The notes under the pieces are model-generated. The model was not told where the DNA came from and did no database searches. It worked only from the letters and a program-made list of their open reading frames with translations. Below, one piece after another: positions 28,501-36,258 of a DNA stretch of 64,000 nucleotides; positions within the stretch are counted from its first letter, which is position 1, and the number at the start of each line of letters is the position of its first letter. Made by a program: the position numbers and the translations under genes. This DNA comes from Ralstonia pickettii (GTDB lineage: Bacteria; Pseudomonadota; Gammaproteobacteria; Burkholderiales; Burkholderiaceae). The stretch is from positions 1-64,000 of the forward strand of contig NZ_MCGB01000076.1 in assembly GCF_001699815.1 (NCBI RefSeq), given 5' to 3'.

Positions 28501-30262
28501 GCATCACATCGAGCAGCGATGCGCTGCCGTCGGCGCACCAGAAGGCATCGATCTGCTTTACGGTTGCGCAGAAGACACTGTCCTCCTGCAGCAGGCGCTG
28601 CCCCATGCCGGCCCACTGAGAGCCATTGCCGGAGAACACCAGCGCCAGCTTGCCGTCGTTGGCGACGGCCTCGCCCGTCACCACAGCGGGGCAGGTGTCG
28701 CCTTGCGCCAGCGCAGCCAGCGCCGCGATGCCATCTGCGGCAACGTCTGCAGCGTTAGATGGGTCGATGACGGCGCGGTAGCGTAAGGGCTGTCGGCGAT
28801 GAGCCGTCGCGCCTGCCAGCGCCTGCCAGGACGTGCCTGCGCCGAGTTGGTCCCGATAGGCGGCGGCCAGCGCCTGCAGCGCTTCTTGCGAACGCGCGCT
28901 GAGCATCAACGGGGCGGGGCGGTTTTGCGCAACGCTGATCGCCTTGCCGGCTTTTGCTGCTTTGGAAGGCGGCGCGGCTTCGCGCAGCAGAACGTGCGCA
29001 TTGGTGCCGCCAAAACCAAACGAATTTACGCCGACAAGCAGGCGCTTGTCCTTGGCCGCCAACGGTGTGTAGCGATCGACCACACGCAGGTTGCCACCCG
29101 TGAAGTCGATATTGGGGTTCGGCGTGCGGAAGTGGATCGACGCTGGCACCGCGCGATGTTTCAGGCACAGGATTGCCTTGATCAGACCAGCCATGCCGGA
29201 CGCCGTTTCCAGATGCCCGACATTGGTCTTGGCCGAGCCGATTAGCAACGGCGCATCGGGGCTGCGCAGCTTGCCAATCACGTCGATCAGCGCGCGCGTC
29301 TCGATTGGGTCTCCGACTGCGGTGCCGGTGCCGTGCGCCTCCAGATAGTCCACTTCGCGCGGATCGACCCCGGCGCGGGCGTACACGTTTTCCAGCAGCG
29401 CCGCTTGCGTGGCCGACGCCGGCACATTGATGCCGCCTTGCGAGTGGCCATCGGAGTTGACCCCCGACGACGCGATCACGGCATGGATGGTGTCACCGTC
29501 GGCCAGCGCCTTGGACAGCGACTTGAGCAGCACCAGCGCGCCGCCTTCGGCACGCACATAACCGTCGCCAGAAGCATCGAAAGCGCGGCAGCGGCCGGTG
29601 GGCGACAGCATCGAGGCTTTGGCGAAGCTGACAAAGGGGAACGGGTGCAGCAGCAGATTGACGCCGCCTGCCAGCGCCGTTTCCACCTCTCCGGCTCGGA
29701 TCGCGTTGCATGCCTGGTGCAGTGCCACCAGCGACGACGAGCATGCGGTGTCGATCGACATGCTCGGCCCGCGCAGGTCGAACAGATACGAGATGCGGTT
29801 GGAGGCGATGCTCAGCGTATTGCCGGTGGCGGAGTAGGCGTCCACCACGCTGAGGTCGTCGACGCCCCGGTCGCCATAGTCCTGCGCCGCCACCCCGACG
29901 AACACTGCGCAGTTCTGGCCCGCCATCTGTTGGGGGTGGTGCCCTGCATGTTCGAAGGCTTCCCAGGCCAGTTCGAGGAGCAGGCGCTGCTGAGGATCCA
30001 TCTGCTGCGCTTCGCGCGGCGAGATGCCAAAGAAGTCGGCATCAAAGCCCGCGACGTTGTCGATGACGCCGGCCGCAAAAGTATAGCTCTTGCCGGGCTC
30101 ACGCTTGGAGGGGTGTTGATAAAACTCGGTACTGAAGCGGTCCGCCGGCACTTCGGTCACGGCGTCGGTTTCAGCAACCAGGAGCTTCCAATAATCCTCC
30201 GGGCTGTGAACACCGCCCGGAAACCGACACGACATTCCGACAATAGCTATTGCATCTTTCAT
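22592..30262 (-). CDS. Highly reducing type I polyketide/fatty-acid synthase (RkpA-like)
   Basis: A 2556-residue single-module synthase. Domains in order: KS (about 1-430; DTACSSSLVALH, EAHGTGTAVGDP, NVGHLE). AT (about 545-850; GHSVGEVAAAY, and YAFHS at the specificity loop, closest to malonyl types). DH (about 920-1190; ASHVVDGAVTFPGAGY and ALDSGLHPL). A methyltransferase-like region (about 1250-1550) whose SAM loop is degenerate (RVLEIVPPEANLFEP). A ketoreductase structural half, ER (about 1770-2080; VLVHGAAGGVGIAAIQLA), KR (about 2110-2330; VAGGTGGLGFATARW, YSSATTFLGNPGQSNY). ACP (about 2425-2500; LGMDSLMGMEL). No thioesterase. The architecture fits a saturated chain made iteratively and passed to the oxoamine synthase downstream. 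An AGGTTAAGAAG stretch lies before the ATG. Confidence 0.92.
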   Translation of the reverse strand: MKDAIAIVGMSCRFPGGVHSPEDYWKLLVAETDAVTEVPADRFSTEFYQHPSKREPGKSYTFAAGVIDNVAGFDADFFGISPREAQQMDPQQRLLLELAWEAFEHAGHHPQQMAGQNCAVFVGVAAQDYGDRGVDDLSVVDAYSATGNTLSIASNRISYLFDLRGPSMSIDTACSSSLVALHQACNAIRAGEVETALAGGVNLLLHPFPFVSFAKASMLSPTGRCRAFDASGDGYVRAEGGALVLLKSLSKALADGDTIHAVIASSGVNSDGHSQGGINVPASATQAALLENVYARAGVDPREVDYLEAHGTGTAVGDPIETRALIDVIGKLRSPDAPLLIGSAKTNVGHLETASGMAGLIKAILCLKHRAVPASIHFRTPNPNIDFTGGNLRVVDRYTPLAAKDKRLLVGVNSFGFGGTNAHVLLREAAPPSKAAKAGKAISVAQNRPAPLMLSARSQEALQALAAAYRDQLGAGTSWQALAGATAHRRQPLRYRAVIDPSNAADVAADGIAALAALAQGDTCPAVVTGEAVANDGKLALVFSGNGSQWAGMGQRLLQEDSVFCATVKQIDAFWCADGSASLLDVMRAGATAEWLQRTENAQPLLFAIQAGIVQSLLEQGLRFDACYGHSVGEVAAAYAAGALSMEQAVRVIKVRSRAQALTAGKGKMAAAGVGEGAARELIAALGLDDVLEVAGINSPGAVTLAGPLTALEAVQAHLAQANQFFQMLDLDYAFHSRQMDAIHDVVVEGLRGLQPRATHSTFVSTVTGTPLSGAELDASYWWRNIREPVQFEPATRQLIDGGMRLFLEIGPHSILRAYVSQSLEAARANGSALPTLKRNHDQSSQLRHAFCTALAHGARLDRNTVYPDAHRDVVLPTYPWQRTPYWAPITAEGYDLVHRHRQHPLLGYRLKDCAAAWENQIDPVKLPMLASHVVDGAVTFPGAGYAEMALAAARSYFGTVTCAVENLEIRTPVVFQPQQGRLFRFTLDPRTAGFVIETRPRVSDDPWTINVAGRLLIGGPSQTAPAIEPQSMAALEEQAPIAGSTLYQAALAIGLEFGEAFRWVQTVRIDGDVALAELAAPASQQAHLDRYTMHPGALDSGLHPLLALMAAGKPSAEQAAYVPVQFGRMDYFGGVPARVVARIERRSPHSLVANFQYLDAGGNTVLKLSACRFRRVDLIRRRHGKPGRYVFALEAKPATEAIAAAATPSPASLLATAATMVAGTEDAAHRDRHLTEVMPLIDVLAAAYALRAVEALHVRAKAELPACANPALLARLVDMLLEDGILVRRDGVLALDDETLPPIEELWRSLLSLSPSHVAELTLLAHCGASLPAILNGELEAGAVLPPARNSLLDHLFEASPTWSHVNAMASASLDACIERWTQRRPMRVLEIVPPEANLFEPIGAHLQGRCEYTIAGSPEQLGAFDTGRHPLIRTATLQLSDQPELTVEPGRSHTFDVVVVNNLLRTSGKPNRLLAAVRTWMTPGALLVLSEAQPSRFSDIVFGLSPEWWSAGRGDLLPAESIEAMLLAEGFQSPARHVEADLQIEGAPALLLARRQLGRQADSCDIGEIVTEGIDGNAEQLGANWLVVCPGTPAELATTLAAALEEALAGASLASRSPRVALVESPEAALAHAALDEAGAPCQIVFLAADAPRLDDSADAGTLMQAQEPTSVALARLVRGLSGKRASAQLSIVTCGGAPLAAPGTPAMALQPSQATLWGLGRVLMNEHAELHCRLIDIDPRETQPVPALSRELLCADAEDEVVLGLEERYVPRMLTAEVSELREQATRAAAGASAIPAVLGFESPGSLSHLQWFPLPEFELEPDEVEVEPMAAGLNFRDVMYAMGLLSDEAVENGFAGPTIGMEFSGRVTRVGSAVANFASGDLVLGFAPACYASRLRTRATALAHKPARLSFEEAATIPTTFFTAYYGLNELARIRKGERVLVHGAAGGVGIAAIQLARHLGAEVFATASSNEKREFVRLLGASRVFDSRSLAFADEIRRATGGEGVDVVLNSLAGEAMVRSIDVLRPFGRFLELGKRDFYENSRIGLRPFRNNISYFGIDADQLMDASPQLTASLFAQVMALLDQGVLDPLPYRAFPAARIEEAFRYMQQARQIGKIVVTFAGGVPAPQAASASHLALDPSAAYLVAGGTGGLGFATARWLVERGARHLVLASRRGTLAPELAEEAAHWRDTLQVDTAVVSCDLNNGAAVRALVDGLGRSGTPLKGLVHSAMTIADGLIANLDDAKMRDVLAPKVAGAWNLHQATRELALDFFVVYSSATTFLGNPGQSNYVAANAFLEALIHQRRAQGLPGTYMAWGPLEDVGFLARNAQTLEALQARIGGRAITSAQAMTALEQVLQCGHAGEALLWLDWKSISRVMPAARSLRYLDMRGGIGQETQRADGASMQAEIRALDSAEAVQLVIETLQAQIARILHLSAAKVDPDRSVTDLGMDSLMGMELGMAIEECFEVKLPVMMLAEGATVRSLAQKIAESVRAGATDGQEAGAASDVEQQLASLSAIHGSEISSDELQRMAREMTANRAVADVLTETTS

Positions 30263-30337
30263 CTTCTTAACCTGCTCGATTTCTGCGCTGCTTGCGGCTT
30301 CACGTTGCTATCTCTGGGCACACCAAGGTGGCAGAGA

Positions 30338-31915
30338 CTACTGTTGTTGCTGCTGTTGGCTTTCAGTGCTCGCCGCGTTTGTTCTTGATGCCCCGGCATC
30401 CCGCGATGCCGGTAGCGGGGCGCTGATGCAATCGATCAGCAGTTGGCCCAACGATTCGGCATGTACCCGCATGCGCTTCTGCTGGCTTGGTGGCGCCGAG
30501 GCGGCATCACTGCGCCACAACAGATAGTCGCTATGGATGGGTAGATGGTCGGTCTGGCGATAAACCGCCGGGAGTGCCGGCACGTGGTCGCCATAGAAGC
30601 AGAGGATCGCGGGACGCTTGCGGGTAGCCAGATAGCGCGTCAACTGCCCGATCATGGCGTCCGCATTTGCGAGGTGGCGGAGGTAGGCGGTCAGATCGTT
30701 CCAAGGCTTGCCTTCGCCAAACGCATGATAGGAAGCCGCCTCCCCGGGCGCCACGTGTTCCAGGTGCAGCGGCCCATGGTTCTCGATGGTCATCGCGAAG
30801 ACGAACGCCGGCGAATCGCCGGCGGCCTCAAGTTCGACCTGAATGGCATCGGCCACCGCAAGGTCGGCCACGTAGGGACCCGCGCGCTGCGCCTTGTTGA
30901 AATGGCGGATATCGAGAAAGCGATCGAAATGCATTAGCGGCAGAACGCGGTGCCTGCCGAAGAAGTCTCCGTGGTACGGATGCATAGCCACCGTACGGTA
31001 GTCCGCGCGCCGGAACCACCCCGCCAACGAAGTACACGGCTGGCGTATATAAGCATATGGGTAGAACTTGGCGTAGCCTTGCGCGCCAGAATCCAGCCCC
31101 GAGAGCACGGCAAATTCCGTGCGCATCGTGTTGGCGCCCCAGGCCGGCACTTCCAGTTGGCCGCACTGCACCGCTTCGGCGCAGGCTGCATCAAAGTTCG
31201 GCAGCAGATCGGCGCGCACGGCGAGACCGAGCCGGCGCGCGTCGAAAAACGATTCGCTCTGGATGACGATGACGTCCGGCCGTACCGTTGGTTCCGCCGT
31301 GCGCGAGAACGGCCCATGGCTCATCGCTGTGCGCAGCGCTGCCGCAGTGGTGGGGCGCAGGCCGTTCAGCAAGTAGGCCACGAACACCGCGTAGAAGCCA
31401 TGCTGGCGCTGGTCGGCATCGGGCTGCATTGTGAGCCGAAGCGTTCGCACGGCCCATGCGTGCAAAAGGAAGCTAGCCGCCGCGCCGGCCAGCAGCAGCC
31501 CCCGCGAGGCGCCCTGCAGCGGCATGCTCAGCACCAGCATCCCTACGAAGACCGCCACACCAAAGCCAAGCGCCAGCACGTTGGCAAAGCTGAGGAACGG
31601 CAGGTACATGCGCGGATGTCGGAACAACTGGCTGAACAGGCTTAAGTCCGAGAACACCAGTGGTTCGCGCAGCGACGCATACTTGGCGTTGCTGACCACG
31701 GCCAGCAATCCCGTCAGCGACACGGCCACGAAACCCGCGAACACCGGGCGTGCCGATACCGCCAGCGTCAGCAGGAACACCGTTGCCACCGAAAAACCAT
31801 GCGTGGCAAGCGCCGCAGCGTTGCGCCGCCACGGCGGCGCGGAACGCGGCAAGGCGATGGCGTCCGGCAGGAACGACATCGCCAGGGCAAGCAGGAAAAT
31901 GGCTGCGCCTGGCAT
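30338..31915 (-). CDS. LtaS-type membrane sulfatase-fold protein (RkpI-like)
   Basis: A 525-residue protein with about four or five N-terminal membrane segments (to about residue 165) and an extracytoplasmic alkaline-phosphatase/sulfatase domain. The metal and active-site elements are visible: DVIVIQSESFFDARRLG, a threonine at the nucleophile position in NTMRTEFAVLSGLDS, MTIENHGPL, and CFYGDHVPAL (the terminal DH metal pair). This is the plan of lipoteichoic-acid synthase and phosphoglycerol/phosphoethanolamine transferases. The C-terminus ends in six glutamines before the stop. It lies between the PKS and SDR genes, 6 bases from the SDR stop. It may add a phospho-head group to the capsule lipid (inference). 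Confidence 0.8.
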   Translation of the reverse strand: MPGAAIFLLALAMSFLPDAIALPRSAPPWRRNAAALATHGFSVATVFLLTLAVSARPVFAGFVAVSLTGLLAVVSNAKYASLREPLVFSDLSLFSQLFRHPRMYLPFLSFANVLALGFGVAVFVGMLVLSMPLQGASRGLLLAGAAASFLLHAWAVRTLRLTMQPDADQRQHGFYAVFVAYLLNGLRPTTAAALRTAMSHGPFSRTAEPTVRPDVIVIQSESFFDARRLGLAVRADLLPNFDAACAEAVQCGQLEVPAWGANTMRTEFAVLSGLDSGAQGYAKFYPYAYIRQPCTSLAGWFRRADYRTVAMHPYHGDFFGRHRVLPLMHFDRFLDIRHFNKAQRAGPYVADLAVADAIQVELEAAGDSPAFVFAMTIENHGPLHLEHVAPGEAASYHAFGEGKPWNDLTAYLRHLANADAMIGQLTRYLATRKRPAILCFYGDHVPALPAVYRQTDHLPIHSDYLLWRSDAASAPPSQQKRMRVHAESLGQLLIDCISAPLPASRDAGASRTNAASTESQQQQQQ

Positions 31916-31921
31916 GCTGCG

Positions 31922-32707
31922 TTAACGCTCTGCCCGGGGCAGGTAGGACAGCCGGTCCAGGATGCGGTCCCCCAGCCGTGGAGGCAGCAGTGGCAGCAGG
32001 CGCATACCCAGCGCCAGCAGCGCCGGAAATGCAATCTCCGCTCGCCCCGCATCCAGCTTGGCGCGGATGTGGCGAGCCGCCTTGTCAGCTGACCACAGGA
32101 AAGGCTTATCGCCGGGGAAGACGTCGCTCATCGCCGTCTTGACGAAGCCGGGAAAGACCAATGACAGGAGCACCCCGTCCGCCGCCAGCAACGGTCGCAC
32201 CGATTCTCCATAAGCCTTGATTGCCGACTTGCTCGCGCAATAAGCCGGCGAGATGGCCATGCCGCGAATGGCCGCCAGCGAGCTGATCACCGCCACATGG
32301 CCACGCTTGCGTGCACGCAGGCGTGCCAGCACAGGCAACAGCGTATGAAACGCCCCATAGAAGTTGGTGTCGAAGACCTCGCGTGTGCGCGCAAGGTCTT
32401 CCCAGTCGCTGGCCGAAGACAATGTATTTGCCACGCCAGCGTTTGCGATCAGCAGGTCGATCGGGTGCGCATCGTCGAATGCCGTCAGCCATGCGGCGAC
32501 GGCCCCAGCGTCACGGACGTCCAATTGCGCAGTGATTACGGTGGCGCCGGCCTGCCGGCACTGATCGGCGCAGGCTTCCAACCGCACTGCATCGCGCGCA
32601 ACCAGTCCGAGCGTGACGCCGGGTGCCGCGTATGCGCGAGCTAGTGCCTGGCCAATGCCTGCGCTGGCGCCGGTGATGACAATGCAATGGGCGCGGCGGT
32701 CAGTCAT
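31922..32707 (-). CDS. Short-chain dehydrogenase/reductase (RkpH-like)
   Basis: A 261-residue classical SDR. The cofactor motif is VITGASAGIGQALARAYA, followed by LIANAGVA, the catalytic Ser in VAVISSLAAIRGMA, and YCASKSAIKAYGES with the catalytic Tyr and Lys. The C-terminus carries a hydrophobic patch (ALLALGMRLLPLLPPRLG) that may touch the membrane. It starts within the last 8 bases of the kpsS gene. In the S. meliloti rkp region and in sphingoid-base pathways an SDR of this kind reduces the keto group made by the oxoamine synthase; I infer the same role here. Confidence 0.9.
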   Translation of the reverse strand: MTDRRAHCIVITGASAGIGQALARAYAAPGVTLGLVARDAVRLEACADQCRQAGATVITAQLDVRDAGAVAAWLTAFDDAHPIDLLIANAGVANTLSSASDWEDLARTREVFDTNFYGAFHTLLPVLARLRARKRGHVAVISSLAAIRGMAISPAYCASKSAIKAYGESVRPLLAADGVLLSLVFPGFVKTAMSDVFPGDKPFLWSADKAARHIRAKLDAGRAEIAFPALLALGMRLLPLLPPRLGDRILDRLSYLPRAER

Positions 32708-33908
32708 GGGCCGCAGCCTCCAGCCGCTTCACCGCGCCGGCCGTGGCCATGGCGATGCCGGTGCGTGTGTAAAAGTCGCCGTTGATTTGCGTGTGGTGCA
32801 CTAGGTAGTCCAGGAACGCCTGGTACAAGGCCATGTCCGGTTCGTCCGCTTCTCGCCAGAACGTATCCAGGTTGCCTTGCCAGGTCATGCCTTCCATGTC
32901 GTAGATCGCCGTTCCCAATGCCTTCAGCGGCCGGCGGTGGTGCAGGGCAGACAGCCCGACCGTGCTGTTGACCACCACCACGCCACGCGCGTGATCGAGC
33001 AAGGTCGGCAGGTGGCCGGCATCGATGAACTCAAGGCGGTCTGCCATGCCGAGCGCTTTTGCGGCTTTATTGGCGTAGTGGCGATACTCGATCAGCCCTG
33101 TGTCAAGCGGATGATTCTTGATGACCAGAAGCGCATCAGCAGGCGCATGCGCGGCGAACGAGGCAAGCACATGGTCAATCGCCTGCCGGATGCCATCGAA
33201 CGGCGAGTGGGTCTGGATCTGGGAGTCCGAATTCAGTTGCAGCGGAAACAAGTAGTAGGGCAGCTTCTTTGCGAGCAGGCGCTCCGTCAGCCGTTCCGCT
33301 TCAACCCGATACTGGCGCTCCTGAAGCAGGCGCCGGGCCAGCCCCGCGTATTCGCGGTAGCCGTTATGGGGGCGATGGCTTTGGTAGTGCGGAAAACGGC
33401 TGGCGTACAAGGCATTTGCCATGCGGTAGCGGATGTCGTGGTAAGCGCGTTCGTAGAGGTTGTAGCCAGTGTTTTGGCCAGGAGCGTGACGCGGCGTTAC
33501 TGCGCGGTGCTCGCGATACCACGCCGGGTCGCGCGGCAACCGCGAGCGACCATTCACGCCGTGCACTTCCATGGTAAACCAATGAGGCCGGACATAACCT
33601 TCTTCGAATACGTTCACGCGAATATTATTTCGCTCGGCACTCGGATATACAGGCTGATGGATTTTCCTGCAATCCCCAAAGAGTAGGAGGTCGGTAAAGC
33701 TACCTGATTTGAGTAGGTCGGAATACCAGCCAGAAAGGGCATTTAGTTCACCCGTGTAATTGCACCCTCTCTCGATGCCGGTATAGGCGAGATCGCCCCC
33801 GCAGAAGTTCACCCGCTGCACATGGTGTCCGCGTGAGCTCAGAGCGGACAGCAGTTGGCGGAAGAAAGGCGATGCCGTGCCTTGCAGGGCGAGAAACGAT
33901 CGGCGCAT
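32700..33908 (-). CDS. kpsS: KpsS/RkpJ-type capsule polysaccharide Kdo transferase
   Basis: A 402-residue protein of the KpsS/LipB family. Seen are NVFEEGYVRPHWFTMEV, which is the family hallmark, LVIKNHPLDTGLIEYRHYA, and the acceptor/CMP-binding segment VVVVNSTVGLSALHHRRPLK. In E. coli group 2 capsules KpsS adds the first beta-Kdo to the lipid, and KpsC extends the linker. The first ATG at 33908 gives the normal length. It is the promoter-proximal gene of the leftward capsule-lipid operon, which ties lipid synthesis to linker synthesis. Confidence 0.9.
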   Translation of the reverse strand: MRRSFLALQGTASPFFRQLLSALSSRGHHVQRVNFCGGDLAYTGIERGCNYTGELNALSGWYSDLLKSGSFTDLLLFGDCRKIHQPVYPSAERNNIRVNVFEEGYVRPHWFTMEVHGVNGRSRLPRDPAWYREHRAVTPRHAPGQNTGYNLYERAYHDIRYRMANALYASRFPHYQSHRPHNGYREYAGLARRLLQERQYRVEAERLTERLLAKKLPYYLFPLQLNSDSQIQTHSPFDGIRQAIDHVLASFAAHAPADALLVIKNHPLDTGLIEYRHYANKAAKALGMADRLEFIDAGHLPTLLDHARGVVVVNSTVGLSALHHRRPLKALGTAIYDMEGMTWQGNLDTFWREADEPDMALYQAFLDYLVHHTQINGDFYTRTGIAMATAGAVKRLEAAAHD

Positions 33909-34230
33909 CTGTTGGGGCGTGCAGCAGCCTAAGTATCAGGGAAGAGGGATGAGGCAGTCAGATCTGCAGGGCGAGGCAAAGCTCGCTTCGGTGACAGTCC
34001 GAGCAGGGCAGGAGGATACCCTAGGCGGCAATGTCTCGTAAGGGGATGCCCTGGAGGCGTTGTTAATCTGATGCGTTTGGCGGCGGCGCGCAATAGCGCC
34101 GTCATGAGGCCCTGGCTATAATCAACTCCCCTCAATTGTGGAATTGCGAACGCGTCATGCGGCCGTCATATTGGGGTGGTAACGCGCAGATAAGTCTGCG
34201 TTTATTGATGGATCGCCCGGCGTTGAGCGC
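33909..34230. promoter_or_regulatory. Divergent intergenic region between the two capsule operons
   Basis: This 322-bp non-coding stretch separates the leftward kpsS operon from the rightward kpsE operon and must hold both promoters. Its base composition becomes more AT-rich between about 34060 and 34210. I cannot assign -35/-10 elements with confidence and see no JUMPstart/ops sequence. Confidence 0.5.
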
Positions 34231-35448
34231 GTGCTCAGCTTCAGGGTACCGGCCTGGCGCACTGCGTCGGGATGCACTGCATTGGAAAATACGTTGGATA
34301 CGGTACTGAGAGAAGACACGGCCGCTGAGGCGACCAGAAGCAGAAGTGGGCTTTGGCAGCGTTTGAAACGCGTTAACCGGCTCTTTCTCGGCACTGTTGT
34401 TGTGCCAACCGCGCTCGCGACGCTCTACTTTGGCGTTGTTGCGTCCGATATCTACGTTTCTGAGTCGCGCTTTGTGGTGCGCAGCCCGCAGCGGCAGAGC
34501 CAGAGCGGCAGCCTGAGTGCGCTCTTGCAGGGCACCGGCTTCTCGCGGGCGCAGGATGACACCTATCCGGTGATCGATTACATCGAATCGCGCGATGCCC
34601 TGGGCGAGCTGAACCGAAACAACTATATCCTCGACGCCTACGGCAACCACGGCGACATCCTGAGCCGGTTCCTGCGGCAGTTCGACGATAGTTTTGAAGC
34701 GCTCTGGAAGTACTATAACAAGCGCGTGGTCACGGTGGAGTTCGACTCCACCTCCGCGATCACCACGCTGCAGGTGCGCTCGTTCTCCTCGCAGGATGCG
34801 ATCAAGATCAATGAGTCTCTGCTGGAACTGAGTGAACACTTGATCAACCGCATGAACGAGCGCGCCGCGAAAGACATGGTGCAGTTCGCGCGCGCCGAGG
34901 TCGATGCGGCTGCGGCCAAAGCCAAGGATGCAGCGGCGGCGCTGGCGGCCTATCGTAAATCGAACACCGTGTTCGACCCCGACAGGCAGTCGGCCTTGCA
35001 ATTGCAGCAGGTAACTACGCTGCAGGCGCAACTGTTCAGTGCGCAGACGCAGCTGTCCCAGCTACAAGCCATTGCGCCACAGAATCCGCAGATTCCGGTG
35101 CTGAAAACCAATATTGCCGCAGTGGAAAAACAAATCCAGGAGGCAACGGGCGGTGTAACGGGGGGCAAGGGTTCGCTGTCGGATAAGGCCGCCAACTACA
35201 CCCGCCTTCAACTCGACTCGCAGTTTGCCGACAAACAGTTGGCATCGGCGATGGCGGCGCTGGAGAATGCCCGCGCTGAAGCGCAGCGCAAGCAACTGTA
35301 CCTGGAACGTCTGGTGCAGCCGAATCAGCCGGATGTGGCGGTCGAACCGAAGCGGTTGAAGCGGATTTTCGAAATTTTCGCCCTGGGCATGCTGGTGTGG
35401 GGGGTTCTCAGCTTAGTGCTTGCCGGCGTTCGCGAGCATCACGATTAA
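34231..35448 (+). CDS. kpsE: KpsE/CtrB-type capsule export inner-membrane protein
   Basis: A 405-residue polysaccharide co-polymerase/export protein. After about 50 N-terminal residues a membrane segment (LGTVVVPTALATLYFGVVAS) is followed by the family signature ISESRFVV-like YVSESRFVVRSPQRQSQSG. A long periplasmic coiled-coil part follows (about 195-360), then the C-terminal membrane segment (ALGMLVWGVLSLVLAGVRE). This is the KpsE/CtrB/BexC layout. The frame opens with GTG 34231; an internal TTG could also start it, so the N-terminus is uncertain. It heads the operon kpsE, kpsM, kpsT, glycosyltransferase. Confidence 0.9.
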   Translation: MLSFRVPAWRTASGCTALENTLDTVLREDTAAEATRSRSGLWQRLKRVNRLFLGTVVVPTALATLYFGVVASDIYVSESRFVVRSPQRQSQSGSLSALLQGTGFSRAQDDTYPVIDYIESRDALGELNRNNYILDAYGNHGDILSRFLRQFDDSFEALWKYYNKRVVTVEFDSTSAITTLQVRSFSSQDAIKINESLLELSEHLINRMNERAAKDMVQFARAEVDAAAAKAKDAAAALAAYRKSNTVFDPDRQSALQLQQVTTLQAQLFSAQTQLSQLQAIAPQNPQIPVLKTNIAAVEKQIQEATGGVTGGKGSLSDKAANYTRLQLDSQFADKQLASAMAALENARAEAQRKQLYLERLVQPNQPDVAVEPKRLKRIFEIFALGMLVWGVLSLVLAGVREHHD

Positions 35449-35466
35449 GGTAGAGAAGAGACCTGC

Positions 35467-36258
35467 ATGCGACATGACACGCCATTGCTGAGATCATTCC
35501 AGATCCAGTTGCGCGTGGTGGGGGCTTTGCTGATGCGCGAAATCCTTACCCGCTACGGGCGGCACAACATCGGCTTCCTGTGGGTGTTTTTCGAGCCGAT
35601 GATGTTCACCTTGGGGGTGACAGCGCTATGGACGTTGAGCAAAGCCACCCATGGTTCCAGTTTGCCTATCACCGCGTTTGCTGTAACTGGATATTCCTCG
35701 GTACTGGTCTGGCGAAACAGCGCAAGCCGTTGCGCGTTGGCGATTGAGCCTAATCAGAGCTTGCTGTATCACCGTAATGTCCGGGTGATCGATCTGTTTT
35801 TGTCGCGCGTCATTCTGGAGATTGCCGGGGCGACCATTTCCTTTTTGTTTTTGACAACGCTGTTTGTTACCTTGGGCATGATGGAGCCGCCGGCTGATAT
35901 CACGCAGATCATTGGCGGCTGGATCTATCTGTCCGTCTTTGGCATTGGGCTGGGTTTTATCGTCGGTGCGCTAAGCGAGCGGAGTGAAGCTGCTGAACGG
36001 ATCTGGCATACCGTCGCCTATCTGCTATTTCCGCTTTCGGGGGCGCTGTTCATGGTCGACTGGATGCCAAGGGCCGTCCAAAAGTACATTTTGCTGCTTC
36101 CGATGGTTCATGGCGTCGAGATGGTACGCGGGGGCTATTTCGGTGCGCTAGTCAAGCCCCATTACGACATCGGTTACATGGTCGTTGCCGATCTGGTGAT
36201 GCTGTTGGTCGGTCTGTTTTTCGTGATGGACGCCAGCAAGCGAGTGGAGCCGGAATGA
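35467..36258 (+). CDS. kpsM: Capsule polysaccharide ABC transporter permease KpsM
   Basis: A 263-residue ABC-2-type permease with six membrane segments. The cytoplasmic start [21 protein letters not shown], then [19 protein letters not shown], is characteristic of KpsM/BexB/CtrC. It works with KpsT to move the completed, lipid-linked chain across the inner membrane. The gene follows kpsE by 18 bases and its stop overlaps the kpsT start as ATGA, so stoichiometric translation is expected. Confidence 0.95.
   Translation: MRHDTPLLRSFQIQLRVVGALLMREILTRYGRHNIGFLWVFFEPMMFTLGVTALWTLSKATHGSSLPITAFAVTGYSSVLVWRNSASRCALAIEPNQSLLYHRNVRVIDLFLSRVILEIAGATISFLFLTTLFVTLGMMEPPADITQIIGGWIYLSVFGIGLGFIVGALSERSEAAERIWHTVAYLLFPLSGALFMVDWMPRAVQKYILLLPMVHGVEMVRGGYFGALVKPHYDIGYMVVADLVMLLVGLFFVMDASKRVEPE

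Noticed and set aside
33909-34230. JUMPstart/ops element upstream of the capsule operons
   Set aside because: Short GGCGG-type strings occur, but the GGCGGTAG core is not found in the right place.
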